DNA of 64,000 nucleotides, taken from positions 27,478,434 through 27,542,433 of the forward strand of contig JAJLRJ010000004.1 of assembly GCA_024195265.1 (NCBI GenBank), given 5' to 3'. The stretch is from Dendrophyllia cribrosa (lineage: Eukaryota > Cnidaria > Anthozoa > Scleractinia > Dendrophylliidae). A program made the position numbers and the translations under genes. Positions 55,064-64,000 of the stretch are shown in pieces; position 1 is the first letter of the stretch, and every line of letters begins with the position of its first letter. A model generated the notes under the pieces. That model ran no database searches. It saw only the letters and a list, made by a program, of their open reading frames with translations, and was not told where the DNA came from.

Positions 55064-58000
55064 ATGGCGGCTTCTTCAAATTCTGGTGGAAGACCTCGGA
55101 GACCCGAGCCTTTGAAGGTGATTTATTTGAGAGAATCAGTTCGCGACCACTGGAGGAGTCAGAAGAATTCTTTGGGCTATTCCAAGCTTACGGATAGCGA
55201 ATTTGCAGAAGTTTTACTACAGTAAGTGACACTTACAATTTTCTGTTTGAATCTCACTTGTTATAATCTTTTATTTCCGAACCCTAAATGGAAATCATAC
55301 ATCTAATTTTGTTTATGTACTCTTCTTACGTCTCTCGTTTTGTTTCTGTAGCTCGTGTGTTGTTAACAGAACCGAGGAAGGAACCATCGCTGATGTCAGT
55401 AGTTTTCCTGTACTGGACTACAGCTTAGGTGAGGAAGCTTGTTTACATATATGATACTGGCTTTATAATGCCCATGATGCAGATTGCACAAGACATGAAA
55501 TATTTTTTATTTGGCTCGTGAGTTAATCGATAACACAAATAATCGATGTTGCAATAATCAAAATTTAGGGTATTCCTGAACATTCTTTTGATTCTCTTTT
55601 GCAGCTACTCCAGAGTTTTGCTCTACACCTGCCAAAAAGAAAAGAACAGAGGTCCAAGCAAGACACTTGCCTGATGCATCCACCAGGTGAAATATTTTTA
55701 TGAGACACCAAGGGTGGAGAGAAACATATAACATACCAGCTGTATTTCATGGCTATAGTTTTTCATTACACTGCTTCAGTCTTGTTGTTGGATTGCCAAT
55801 AATATGTAGTTCCCCTAGCCCTTTAGGGGGAATTTGACAACCTCAAGATATATTTTTGGGACCCTATCTATTAAAGACCTAAATATCATCACTGTTTTTT
55901 TATATTTTACATAATAAAGCTTCAGACACTAGTGCTAAAGTCAATGCCGTCAAAATATGTTATTTTTTTCTCCATGTGGCTTATTTTTCAGCTATGTAGA
56001 CATAACTGGTGTAGATGTTATAGAAGAGACTAGGATGGAGGTGGATGAGGTGCCGGTTTATGTGGAAGATCCTTTTTCACGCTCCAGACTAGGGAACGAA
56101 AGCAATCCATTTGTTGGTGGTCACTCCTTATCAGTTCCTGATACTAAATTATCCATTCCTGATGACAGTGATGATGAACAAGAATTCAACGAGAGGTTAG
56201 TTTAAGTTTCAAAGATTATTTCCTGAAAAGTACTCTTATACTAATTTTTTTCTCAAACTGCTTTATATGCATGCTTTCCATGTCACACCATGCATGGTGA
56301 CACAGAGTCGGGTGCTTGATATAGCAGGTTACTACAAACACTTGTCAGAAACAAGTTTCTGTTTTTTTTTTCATTGTACCATCCATTGCTATTTGAACAA
56401 ATATGTATCTTATATTTCTTTACATTTATTGTTAGACTGTCAAGGATACTGCTTAATATGCATGACGACACTTCAAGTGAGGACACCGACAGCAGTGAGA
56501 GTGAGGATGAAAGTGAAGTGGCAGAAGAGAGTGATGGGCCTACTCTAGATCCAGCTTCTACTGAAATGTCACACAATAATGAGTATGTAATTTTTTTCAA
56601 ATGATATGATAACTACATCTTTTTACATACACATTCAATTTTAACTGGTGAGATCAAAGGGACAGCACAAGTTTGTTTCAAATGTACTGTTTACTGTTAC
56701 TGTTTTAATTGTTTTGAGGTGTCAGCATAACAGTGCATAGCCAAATTTGTATGTGTGTACAAATACACACATACATGTTTGTAAAAACACAGGGATTATT
56801 GTTTACTGGTATCCTTACTTGATTCTTGGATTTTTAGGGAATATTTTGTGGTTGACTTTTCGGATGCAGACACAACTAGTACTGGGGGACCTGTCCTTGA
56901 TAAGGATGCAACTAAAACGATGATTGACCCTGAAGCTGATAAGACTTCATATCACGAGGAGACCATCACACAGCAGGAAAGCCTTAAAATGAAACTGCAA
57001 GAGGTGTATAAGAGAGAAGAGGCAAGTGTGAAAAGGGAACTGAAACTATCGAGCACAACAAAAGTCTTGGTAACTGTGGATAAGATTAAAGAACTAATTT
57101 CAGACACTTGCAAGAGATGCAATAGTCCCGTCACTGTACAACAGACCAAATCTGGAGCTGTTTTAATTTTCCACTGGAACTGTGGCAATGGGCATTCTGG
57201 CACGTGGGCCTCATCCGAGGTCCTCACTGAGAAAAATCACCAGAAAGTGTATGTTAACAATATTCAGCTTGCAGCTGCTGTGTTACTGAGTGGCAATAAC
57301 TATCAAAAGATCTTTCTTCTGGCCAAGTTCCTTGGTTTGCAGTTCATCTCGGAAACCCTGTTTTACAGAATCCAAAAGCTGTATTGCTTTCCTGCAGTTA
57401 AGACCATGTGGACCAACGTCAAAGCTGCCATTCATGATCATCTGCCATCAACTGGAGTGACACTGTCAGGAGATGGGAGGAATGATTCGCCAGGCCACAC
57501 TGCCCGTTACTGCGTGTATACACTTATGGAGGAGTCGTCCAAAGTGGTGGTGGACCTGGAGGTTGTCGACAAACGAGAGACAGGTGGGAAGTCTGCAGCC
57601 ATGGAGAAACTGGCACTTTCCAGACTGTTGCGCAGGCTGATGGATGTGATCAAGATTGAGCATCTTGTGACAGACGCATCAACATCAGTAAAGGCATTGG
57701 TGCGAGAAATGAAAGGTATTTATTTTAAACCATATATTGAAGTACAGGAGACACTCACCATCTTAACACTTGCTGCCATAAAAAGAAATTTCCTCAAATA
57801 CATTTTTTAAAGGGGAATTGTCACATTTTTTTGCATTGGTTTAAAAAGTCAAACAATTGCATTGCATCAACACATGTGCAATTTGTGTATGCATAAATGA
57901 AGGTACTATAATGTAAATAATTATTTCAGCACATAAATTTAAAATATGAAAAATCAAGAATAATTGACTAAGTTTTCCTAAGTTCACTCTACTTTGACAA

Positions 58001-60192
58001 GTCTATGGCATAATGTGATTCTAAAAAACTTACTTTGAAATTCATGTAATTTGACGGAATTAACAGCCTTTTCTTTTTTCTCTGCAGAACAACATGATGC
58101 ACTCAAAGACCTGATACATGATCTTGACATTTGGCACAAGTCTGCAAAGCTTGTCAAGGCTTTGACTGATGTAAGTATAGTGCAGTAGTGAGCTACATGT
58201 ACTTGTAAACAGAAGTACCACAAAATTCTGAAAATACTGTAAGCCCCCTATGTATAAACCCCTCAGAATATAAGCTCCCAAATTCAAAACACAAAAATAA
58301 CATCCTTTTACAATCCCCTCTGAATATAAGCTCAAGGTCGCGCTCGAAGAAAGATTGTAAATTACAATTATGAATTTTACAGGATTTTGGGTGGGGGACA
58401 AGTTAAGATTTCAAGTAACAACAATTTTAGCAATAACAATTATTACAGTGGTGGCAAATTGTACATGTATTTCAAATAAACATAAAAGATAGAGAGGTTC
58501 CCTTATCTTTGACAGTACTAAATTATTTCAACAGGCTGCCAATTTGAAGGAATGTAGTGTCATCCGTGATTGGATTGAGCCCATCCGAAACCACTTCTGG
58601 TTCTGCTGCGAGAAAGCCAATGGTGATTTGGAACAATTAAGGGTACTTATAAATTAGTTATTACTGAAAACTACTCGCATGTTCATTCACAAGATCAGAA
58701 TGTGTTGTCGTATTTATTGCTGGAATGTGGAACAGTCAAATTTTTAGCATTAGTCCAACAAACGAGTGCACGAACGAAAGGTCTGGAGCGAGCTTAAAAA
58801 CAGAGAGCAAGGCTGGGGAAAGATGCAACATGTAGGTGGTTATTTTGTAATGTGCCAGAATGTGTTTTTCCACAAAAGTTCAGGTTTAAAAGGAGCAAAT
58901 TTAAAATAAAATTGGAGCTGTCAATATTATTTAGACTCCAGGGGCAAATGAATTAATTGTATAGGAAGTTGACAAATATTTTTGTGCCTCCCCTGAGGAT
59001 ATTAGAGCTTCACACCAATGAGGCTTACTGGAAAATGACTGTTTGACAGTCTAATTTATTGCTGGTTGTTACTCTTTTGCAGGATATGTGGCTTGGTGTA
59101 CTTCACCATGTAGTCGGTGAACACGAGTGGCATGATGGCCAGTGCTCTCATGGGCCACTTGTATCATCAGAGGTGGACAAACCACTCCTAGAGAAAGGAT
59201 CTAAAGCAATGGAAGCCCTAAGAAAAGTCATCTATGACAAGAAGTGGCTGGCAAGCTTGATCTTCTATGTTTGGTTCAAGTGAGTTCATTATTTATACCT
59301 GCTCTTGGTTGTAAGTTTGTCTTGTATAGATTGATACATGAAGATAAAGGGATGCGAATTTGTTTTCTGAACGTATGACCCAAGCCGTTCGAAGGGGTTA
59401 AATTATTCTCTGAACAGAAATTGTGAGTGAAATTAATTGATCCTTACAATAATTTTATGAATTTAACATACTGCTGCCATGTGTTCTGAATATGATTACA
59501 GTCTCCTCTTAGTTGCCCATAACGAGTCTCGTTTAAAGTTATTTTGCATCTTTCATTTTAGGCATACCAGCTTTTTGGAAAACTTCAACAGCATGATGCT
59601 CAAGTATGCCCCAAAAAGGAATTCCTTTGAGTAAGTACATAATTATTCTAAGTCAAATTTTATATGTCTAGGTGAACCTATGTCAAAAATTGTTATGGAC
59701 TAAAGATAGTTTCCTTTTCAAATTAAAAGCCAGTTTGTATGGGACATTGACAGTCACCATTCCTAAAGTATCCTAAGCTACAAAAATTACTACACTGCAC
59801 CATGATTTAAGAAGTTCCTTTATTTTCACAGCTTTCCTGCTTTCTGTCTTCGGATGTTTCTTGCTGCACTAGACCACAATATGCACAGTTTTCGTCCACA
59901 AGCTGTCACAAAAGATGGTCAGGCATTGTGGAAGAAACAGTACTCAAAGCGCACCAAACGATGGCACCCTGAACCAGTCAAAGCAGAAAAGTCCTTTGAA
60001 TACATCCCTGTCTTGATGGCCAGCATTCTGAAAGGAAGAGTGGATGATGAAGAAAGTGCTGGAAGGGTTGTTTCCCTTCCAGATGAGCACCCAAGGCATC
60101 TGGCACCTACCATTGCCTTGCGGGAAAGCCCAGAATTGGCTGACCTTGTAAAGGAATATAGAAGTAGATTTGGGTCAAAAAAGGGAGATTAG
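55064..60192 (+). CDS. Kolobok-like transposase, 11 exons, 787 residues
   Basis: Exons: 55064-55221, 55352-55428, 55605-55686, 55992-56195, 56436-56582, 56838-57715, 58088-58170, 58535-58642, 59083-59279, 59562-59630, 59832-60192. Every intron is GT-AG, phases agree, and the total is 2364 nt (788 codons with stop). The N-terminal ~220 residues are acidic and low in complexity (SSEDTDSSESEDESEVAEES). A zinc-ribbon-like CKRC...WNCGNGH (C314, C317, C338, H342) follows. The catalytic RNase H-like part reads VTLSGDGRNDSPGHTARYCV (D435) and IEHLVTDAST (D502), then DLDIWHKSAKL, all typical of a DDE family common in cnidarian and fish transposons, which I take to be Kolobok. The assignment rests on TTAA plus these motifs. 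The third acidic residue was not located with certainty. The ATG at 55064 follows GTAACTGCGAGT and starts MAASSNSGGRPRRPEPLKV. Confidence 0.8.
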
Positions 60193-60298
60193 TAGATCTC
60201 CAGTCCATTTTGTATTGGTACATGTATCTGCATGATACGCACAGTGCATATGTCTACATTGTAAAAATTTTGTTCAACTTACTTTATATAGGTAATCA

Positions 60299-60445
60299 TA
60301 CGGTTTCTCGTTCAATTTGGGATTAATTTGCACGAATGAGTTTTTCAAAAGCTCAAATTGCACGAGCCGCTTTTGAGCAATTCGAGCTTTTTGAAAAACT
60401 CACAAGTGCAAATTAATCCCAAATTGAACAAGAAAACCGTATGAA
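60299..60445. mobile_element. Hairpin MITE inside the Kolobok element
   Basis: CATACGGTTTCTCGTTCAAT...TTGGGATTAATTTGCACG is mirrored by GTGCAAATTAATCCCAAATT...GAACAAGAAAACCGTATG. The inner pair GAGTTTTTCAAAAGCTC and GAGCTTTTTGAAAAACTC is perfect. Confidence 0.8.
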
Positions 60446-60739
60446 TACTTATTATTATACATGAAAAATTTTGCATCTTTTTTTTGGAATTTTTTTTTTA
60501 GATTTTGTAATCTGCACTGTATATTATTAAGCTTGTAAGATGCATTTTGGTTATACAGTCTCCTCAAACTCTCGTTTCATTTTTCATGCTTTGAGCTTTG
60601 ATGGTGCGTGAATGGTTCATGTTGGAGAGGCATTGTACATGTATGTTGTAGGGGGGGGGGGGGGGGGGGGGGGGGGAGAGACCAAGAATAACAGTAGTGA
60701 TTCTAATACAATCTTTAATTATCAATAAATACAGACTTG

Positions 60740-60905
60740 TACCTAATCGCTCTTAATTGGTTTTTGGGGCGAGAGAAGATTGGATACTAGGGTTAATTGA
60801 GGCACGCAAGTGTCATGGGAAGGGTCCCACGTGCCTCAATTCACCCTAGTATCCAATCTTCAAACACCCCAAAAACCGATTAATAGCGACTGGGTACGAT
60901 GAGGC
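60740..60905. mobile_element. Second hairpin MITE inside the Kolobok element
   Basis: CTTAATTGGTTTTTGGGGCG...AGATTGGATACTAGGGTTAA and TTGAGGCACG are mirrored by CGTGCCTCAATTCACCCTAG...TATCCAATCTTCAAACACCC and CAAAAACCGATTAATAGCGA. Confidence 0.8.
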
Positions 60906-61171
60906 TGTAATAAATAGAAAAACAGTTTTGTGTAAATAAAATATAAATAAATAAAATAACATCTGTTATTTTGCTTCGAGACATATAACCCAACTGCAAC
61001 AGACTGCTGAAAATCACATAAATATGTGAATTACAAGAGACAGAAACGTGTTTCTTGTAACATACTGTACAAATTTTGTTTCATTAGCATTTGGAATCTG
61101 TAGAGCCTTACCCCCGTTTGCCTTCCATGGGGCAAGTATGAATATTTTCAGGAACTACACATTTGCAGTGC

Positions 61172-62334
61172 TTATTCAGCTCTGAAGCCCATGTAAACAT
61201 TGTCAGGCGATGGGTACTGAGCACGGATTTTTGTTACTGCGCACGAAGGAAGGACTCTTCGGTTACCCTTTCCCAGGTACCCGTGCTCCCACAAAGTAAA
61301 CTGTCTATAGGCAGCCTTCCTAAAGCTTGCCATGCTGAAATCTAGGGGTTCTACCCGAATGTCACACCTTGCGCGAATTGACAACTCCAGCACATGGCGA
61401 TCAATGCAGAGATTATCGAAAAGTTCATAAGAGGTAATACATTCCCTCCGCTTGCAGCACTTATTTTCGTCTGGGCTGGGCATGTTGATGCAATTGTGGC
61501 AGATGCACCATCTTGGGCCATTATTAGTTGGGTCAGGTTGTGGATCATCTCCGGCCCCGTTATCCTCAGCATTCTCTAGTAGCCTCCGGGCGTAATCAAG
61601 ACTTCCTCTGCCATTGTTCAGAACAGCTACAAGCAACCTGCTCCGCTGTTCTTCGTCCAGAGCATCAACGAAACCCTTGAAAAGAAGAAGAAAATAGACG
61701 TCACAATAGGGTAAAATAAACTTGCTCGCTGTAACATATAAAACAGGATCCATCGATAAGTCTAAAAAGATGTGAATAAAATAAATTTCTCACCCGGATT
61801 TCTTCACGAGCATTTTCAACATCACGTCTTTGTCTCTCTAATGAGCTTGCTGGTAAGCGTTCTCGAGACACAGTTTGAGTATTCTGCAAATATTTCAGAG
61901 GTAATATCAATATTTTATAACAACTTGGTCGCTTTTCATAGCCTTAGATTTATCATGCTATGACTGCGAAGTCACGATACAAACAGCGTTACAATACTCA
62001 CCGTATTCGCACATGGTGTCCTTGAAGTTCCACATTTACACTGCCCTGGAACGCAAGGCAAATTGGCCGTACGGCAAGGACAGCCACGGCCTGTTCCATT
62101 CTTTTGCTTGGTTTTGCACGCAGACTTGCATTTGCAGTAGGTTCTGCTGGGCTGAGGGTCTTGTTGATCTTCTTCTTCTGCGATCTGGTCGCAAGTTACG
62201 AAATCAATTCAGTCAAATGAAGGTTTTCAAGGCGTTTTGGAAGCGAACATTTAACTTACCACACTCCCGTAGTTATTTAACCTTGGTAGTGGTTGCTCTC
62301 CCATCGAATCTACAGAAATTTCAAGGTCAGACAT
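61172..62334 (-). CDS. CXC-domain plus P2X7-ballast-like protein, 4 exons, 283 residues
   Basis: Exons: 62334-62260, 62184-62002, 61883-61794, 61675-61172; all introns GT-AG and phase 0. Exon 1 encodes MSDLEISVDSMGEQPLPRLN. Exon 2 is a cysteine-rich CXC-like domain (YCKCKSACKT, GRGCPCRTANLPC, QCKCGTSRTPC), a zinc-binding fold used for DNA binding in tesmin/TSO1-type proteins. Exon 3 is a short basic helix. Exon 4 (residues 117-283) reads WCICHNCINMPSPDENKCC (C173, C175, C178, C189, C190), then FRKAAYRQFTLWEHGYLGKG and RRVLPSCAVTKIRAQYPSPD and VYMGF. This pattern is that of the zinc- and guanine-nucleotide-binding 'ballast' in the cytoplasmic tail of vertebrate P2X7 receptors. No transmembrane segment or channel domain is present. 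It probably binds element or host DNA; its role is unknown. Confidence 0.8.
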
Positions 62335-62479
62335 AGTGCTGATCACGAATAATAAACGTTGTCAAAACGCGCGCTTTCCTCCCGCTTAGGCCGCCATTAC
62401 TGATAACTCTGAATGAATGAACCAAAACAATAACAGACGCGCGCGTTGCATCGTGGTCGCCAGAGAGTCTTTAATAATA

Positions 62480-62658
62480 CACCTTATTCCAAAATGGCGG
62501 CCATTTTATTATTCTTTTATTTCCATGTAAATTAGCCCTCTTGGCCTCGTCAGCATGTGCAAAATACAAAAGAATTTTCAAGTGAAAATGAGGCCATGAG
62601 GGCTAATTAACATGCATATAAAAGAATAATAAATTGGCCGCCATTTTGGAATAAGGTG
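62480..62658. mobile_element. Hairpin MITE, 179 bp, TA duplication
   Basis: CACCTTATTCCAAAATGGCG and its inverse CGCCATTTTGGAATAAGGTG are the ends, with TA on both sides (62478-62479, 62659-62660), as for Tc1/mariner insertions. Inner arms ATTTTATTATTCTTTTAT and ATAAAAGAATAATAAAT also match. It lies in the right part of the occupied MITE-X. Confidence 0.8.
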
Positions 62659-62725
62659 TATAACACCTCGGTGAGGCTCAGCCTGCGCATAAAAGAGTAT
62701 TATGGTATTTTTTGGAGTGGCCAAT
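62659..62725. mobile_element. MITE-X, right end of the occupied copy
   Basis: ACACCTCGGTGAGGCTCAGC...CTGCGCATAAAAGAGTATTA and GGAGTGGCCAAT match, on the minus strand, the region 39358-39425. Confidence 0.75.
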
Positions 62726-62749
62726 TGTACTCGGCGACTCGGCCGAGTC

Positions 62750-62804
62750 CAATTTGGCAATCAGGAATTTTTTGAATTCAATTATTTCCAAATTGGACAG
62801 CATG
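62750..62804. repeat. Outer inverted arm, right
   Basis: The mirror of 54510-54560. Before it, about 25 extra bases include the palindrome ACTCGGCCGAGT (62742-62753), absent on the left. Confidence 0.6.
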
Positions 62805-63157
62805 TACAGTCAACTCCCTCTTAACGGACACCTGGTGATGTTCCCTACCGTTTTTCAGTCATTTTACTGTAACTAAACTCTATAAGACGGACACCTCTCT
62901 AAGACGGGCAACAGACACTTGAGAAGTGCTTCTTTTTTGGTGAAAAATACTTCAAAACGGAAATGCGAGTCCACTTTTGTTATTTTTGTTCCAGTTTGTA
63001 GGTTTTGCTTAAGTAAACGACTTTAAACAGACGTGTATTCATTGTGCATAGGTTCAGTTTTAGTCTCAGAATTACTGGTGTCGACTCTCTATAAGCCGGA
63101 CACCTCTCTAATGTTAATTACAGCACTGACAATTACTACTTGTTAATTATATTTTTC
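62805..63157. other. Dispersed repeat sequence, no gene
   Basis: The phrases AACGGACACC, AAGACGGACACCTCTCTAAG and TATAAGCCGGACACCTCTCT recur here, and a related one (AAACGGACACCTTC) is found at about 52500. No coding pattern. Confidence 0.5.
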
Positions 63158-63430
63158 TCTCTTCTGCGTCGAATTGAGAAAGTACAGCATCAAGCTTCAA
63201 CAGGTATGTCTTCGAAGGATCTGGTTTTTTTTTTGCGTGCGAAACACCACCCGTTAAATACGTCATGTTGATGTGCTTTCCTTGGTGTTTTTTATTTCCT
63301 TCCATCACGGCGTTTAAACCTGTCTTCGCTATCTCGGGAAACCTGCTTTCTTCTTGCCGGTTCTCTGCTGGCTGTTCGTCCGCAAAAACCTCGTCAAATA
63401 AATCGCTTGAAACAAATCTCGCTCGCCATT
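63158..63430 (-). pseudogene. Candidate exon with a 4-bp duplication at its start
   Basis: About 85 codons are open without an ATG in frame: ARFVSSDLFDEVFADEQPAE, SRFPEIAKTGLNAVMEG, NKKHQGKHINMTYLTGGVSH and KTYLLKLDAVLSQFDAE. The nearest ATG (ATGGCGAGCGAGATTTG) is out of frame by a repeated GCGA; with one GCGA it would read MARFVSSD, a start seen in some recombinase-like proteins of cnidarians. Function unknown. Confidence 0.35.
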
Positions 63431-64000
63431 TTGAGTAACACTTGCTGTACAGCTGCGCGCTGATTGGTTAAAATTTCATTTCTATTGTTTTTCTTGAGTT
63501 TTGATTGGCTGAAAGAAACTATCCAATTTCTGAGTAATTGGATAGTTTCAACTTTCTTAAGAAAATCCATATGAAAGCCATTCAAATTAAAAAATACTAT
63601 AGGTGCTTGTAAGGGATTATAGATAGATATAATTACACGTGTAATTTCGTCATGTAACAGCACCTTTAATAGAAAGAAGAATGAACGAACAAGGCTTTGA
63701 GAGCAAATAAGTACCACAACAAAGGTATTCCTTTAACATAGTATTAAAACGGATCTTTATTTTGTCGCACATTAATTTGCTATTTTCCGGATAAGTTACA
63801 TCGAGTCTTACTTTTACATTTCTTCCGCTTGGATGCAAACTATTTGGCACTCAAAGCATATCACAAAGCAATGATAAAATGAATTGATAATTTACAAGAT
63901 GGGTAATTCTTTAGATATCTAATGTCGGAGATGACAGGACAGTCACAGCTTAATGCTTCATATTCTTAAGGCTGCAACAAAATACGAAACCAGGATTGCG
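63431..64000. other. Spacer with one short palindrome
   Basis: AACTATCCAATT/AATTGGATAGTT around 63518-63548 forms a short inverted repeat within ATTGGCT-type repeat sequence. Nothing else is supported up to the window edge. Confidence 0.45.

Larger units (their letters stand above)
60193..61171. other. Intergenic region between the two convergent genes
   Basis: It holds two hairpin MITEs and a G run of ~26 bases (60650-60676). AATAAATA-type polyadenylation-like signals lie around 60935-60960 and could serve either gene. Confidence 0.6.
54809..62470. mobile_element. Kolobok-type DNA transposon, 7662 bp, TTAA duplication, two intact genes
   Basis: The ends are AGACTCTCTGGCGACCACGA followed by TGCAACGCGCGCGTC, identical over 35 bases in inverted orientation, with TTAA on each side (54805-54808, 62471-62474). 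Inside are an 11-exon transposase gene (plus) and a 4-exon CXC/P2X7-ballast-like gene (minus), tail to tail, with hairpin MITEs between them. TTAA duplications plus a non-piggyBac DDE protein point to Kolobok. The empty-site paralogue at 39.36 kb confirms the boundaries. All reading frames and splice sites are intact, so the element may be mobile or recently so. Confidence 0.85.

Overview
This is a eukaryotic, intron-bearing, AT-rich window, almost certainly from a cnidarian and most likely a stony coral. The inference rests on the mix of transposons (Penelope-like, BEL/Pao, hAT, PIF/Harbinger, Kolobok-type TTAA elements, an IS3EU-type element, MULE-like and tyrosine-recombinase fragments), on dozens of palindromic MITEs, on GT-AG introns, and on the absence of any recognisable conserved host housekeeping gene. 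No rRNA, CRISPR array, bacterial operon or convincing tRNA is present. It is best read as a transposon graveyard with three nearly complete DNA transposons and a few orphan gene exons.

Layout. 1-11.45 kb: a ~420-bp inverted repeat (1-423 against 11036-11450) brackets Penelope-like debris (0.43-1.86 kb), a G-rich element with a 10-bp target duplication (2.9-3.4 kb), a 9-bp minisatellite (4.8-5.2 kb), a BEL/Pao pol ruin (5.9-8.2 kb), a LINE fragment (8.9-9.4 kb) and the last exon of an unrecognised gene ('gene A', 10.56-11.09 kb). 11.45-19.35 kb: hairpin MITEs, then a 4.5-kb hAT transposon (14187-18708) sitting inside the last exon of a paralogue of gene A ('gene B'). 19.35-27.2 kb: MITEs, a deleted Harbinger (21.4-23.0 kb), nested G-rich elements, a 103-bp tandem repeat and one decayed gene exon (26.6-27.16 kb).

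27.2-32.3 kb: a 5.04-kb element with a 6-bp target duplication, TAC...GTA ends and arrays of a ~22-bp repeat at both ends. It carries an intact IS3/retroviral-integrase-type DDE transposase and, convergently, a HECT-type E3 ubiquitin-ligase-like gene broken by a frameshift and a stop. 32.3-54.5 kb: a GATC-rich minisatellite split by a Harbinger-like element, MULE, LINE and recombinase scraps, and many MITEs and tandem repeats.

54.5-62.8 kb: the most interesting object, a nested stack. A 7.66-kb transposon (54809-62470) with 35-bp terminal inverted repeats and TTAA duplications lies inside a ~320-bp MITE whose uninterrupted paralogue survives at 39358-39671. The transposon has two complete, tail-to-tail spliced genes: an 11-exon gene for a 787-residue Kolobok-like DDE transposase, and a 4-exon gene for a 283-residue protein that joins a CXC cysteine-rich domain to a domain resembling the cytoplasmic 'ballast' of vertebrate P2X7 receptors. 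Every exon junction keeps frame. The rest, to 64 kb, is repeat and one candidate exon.

Limits: family names come from reading motifs by eye; no database search was possible. MITE boundaries are good to a few bases where a target duplication is quoted and to about 10-20 bases elsewhere.
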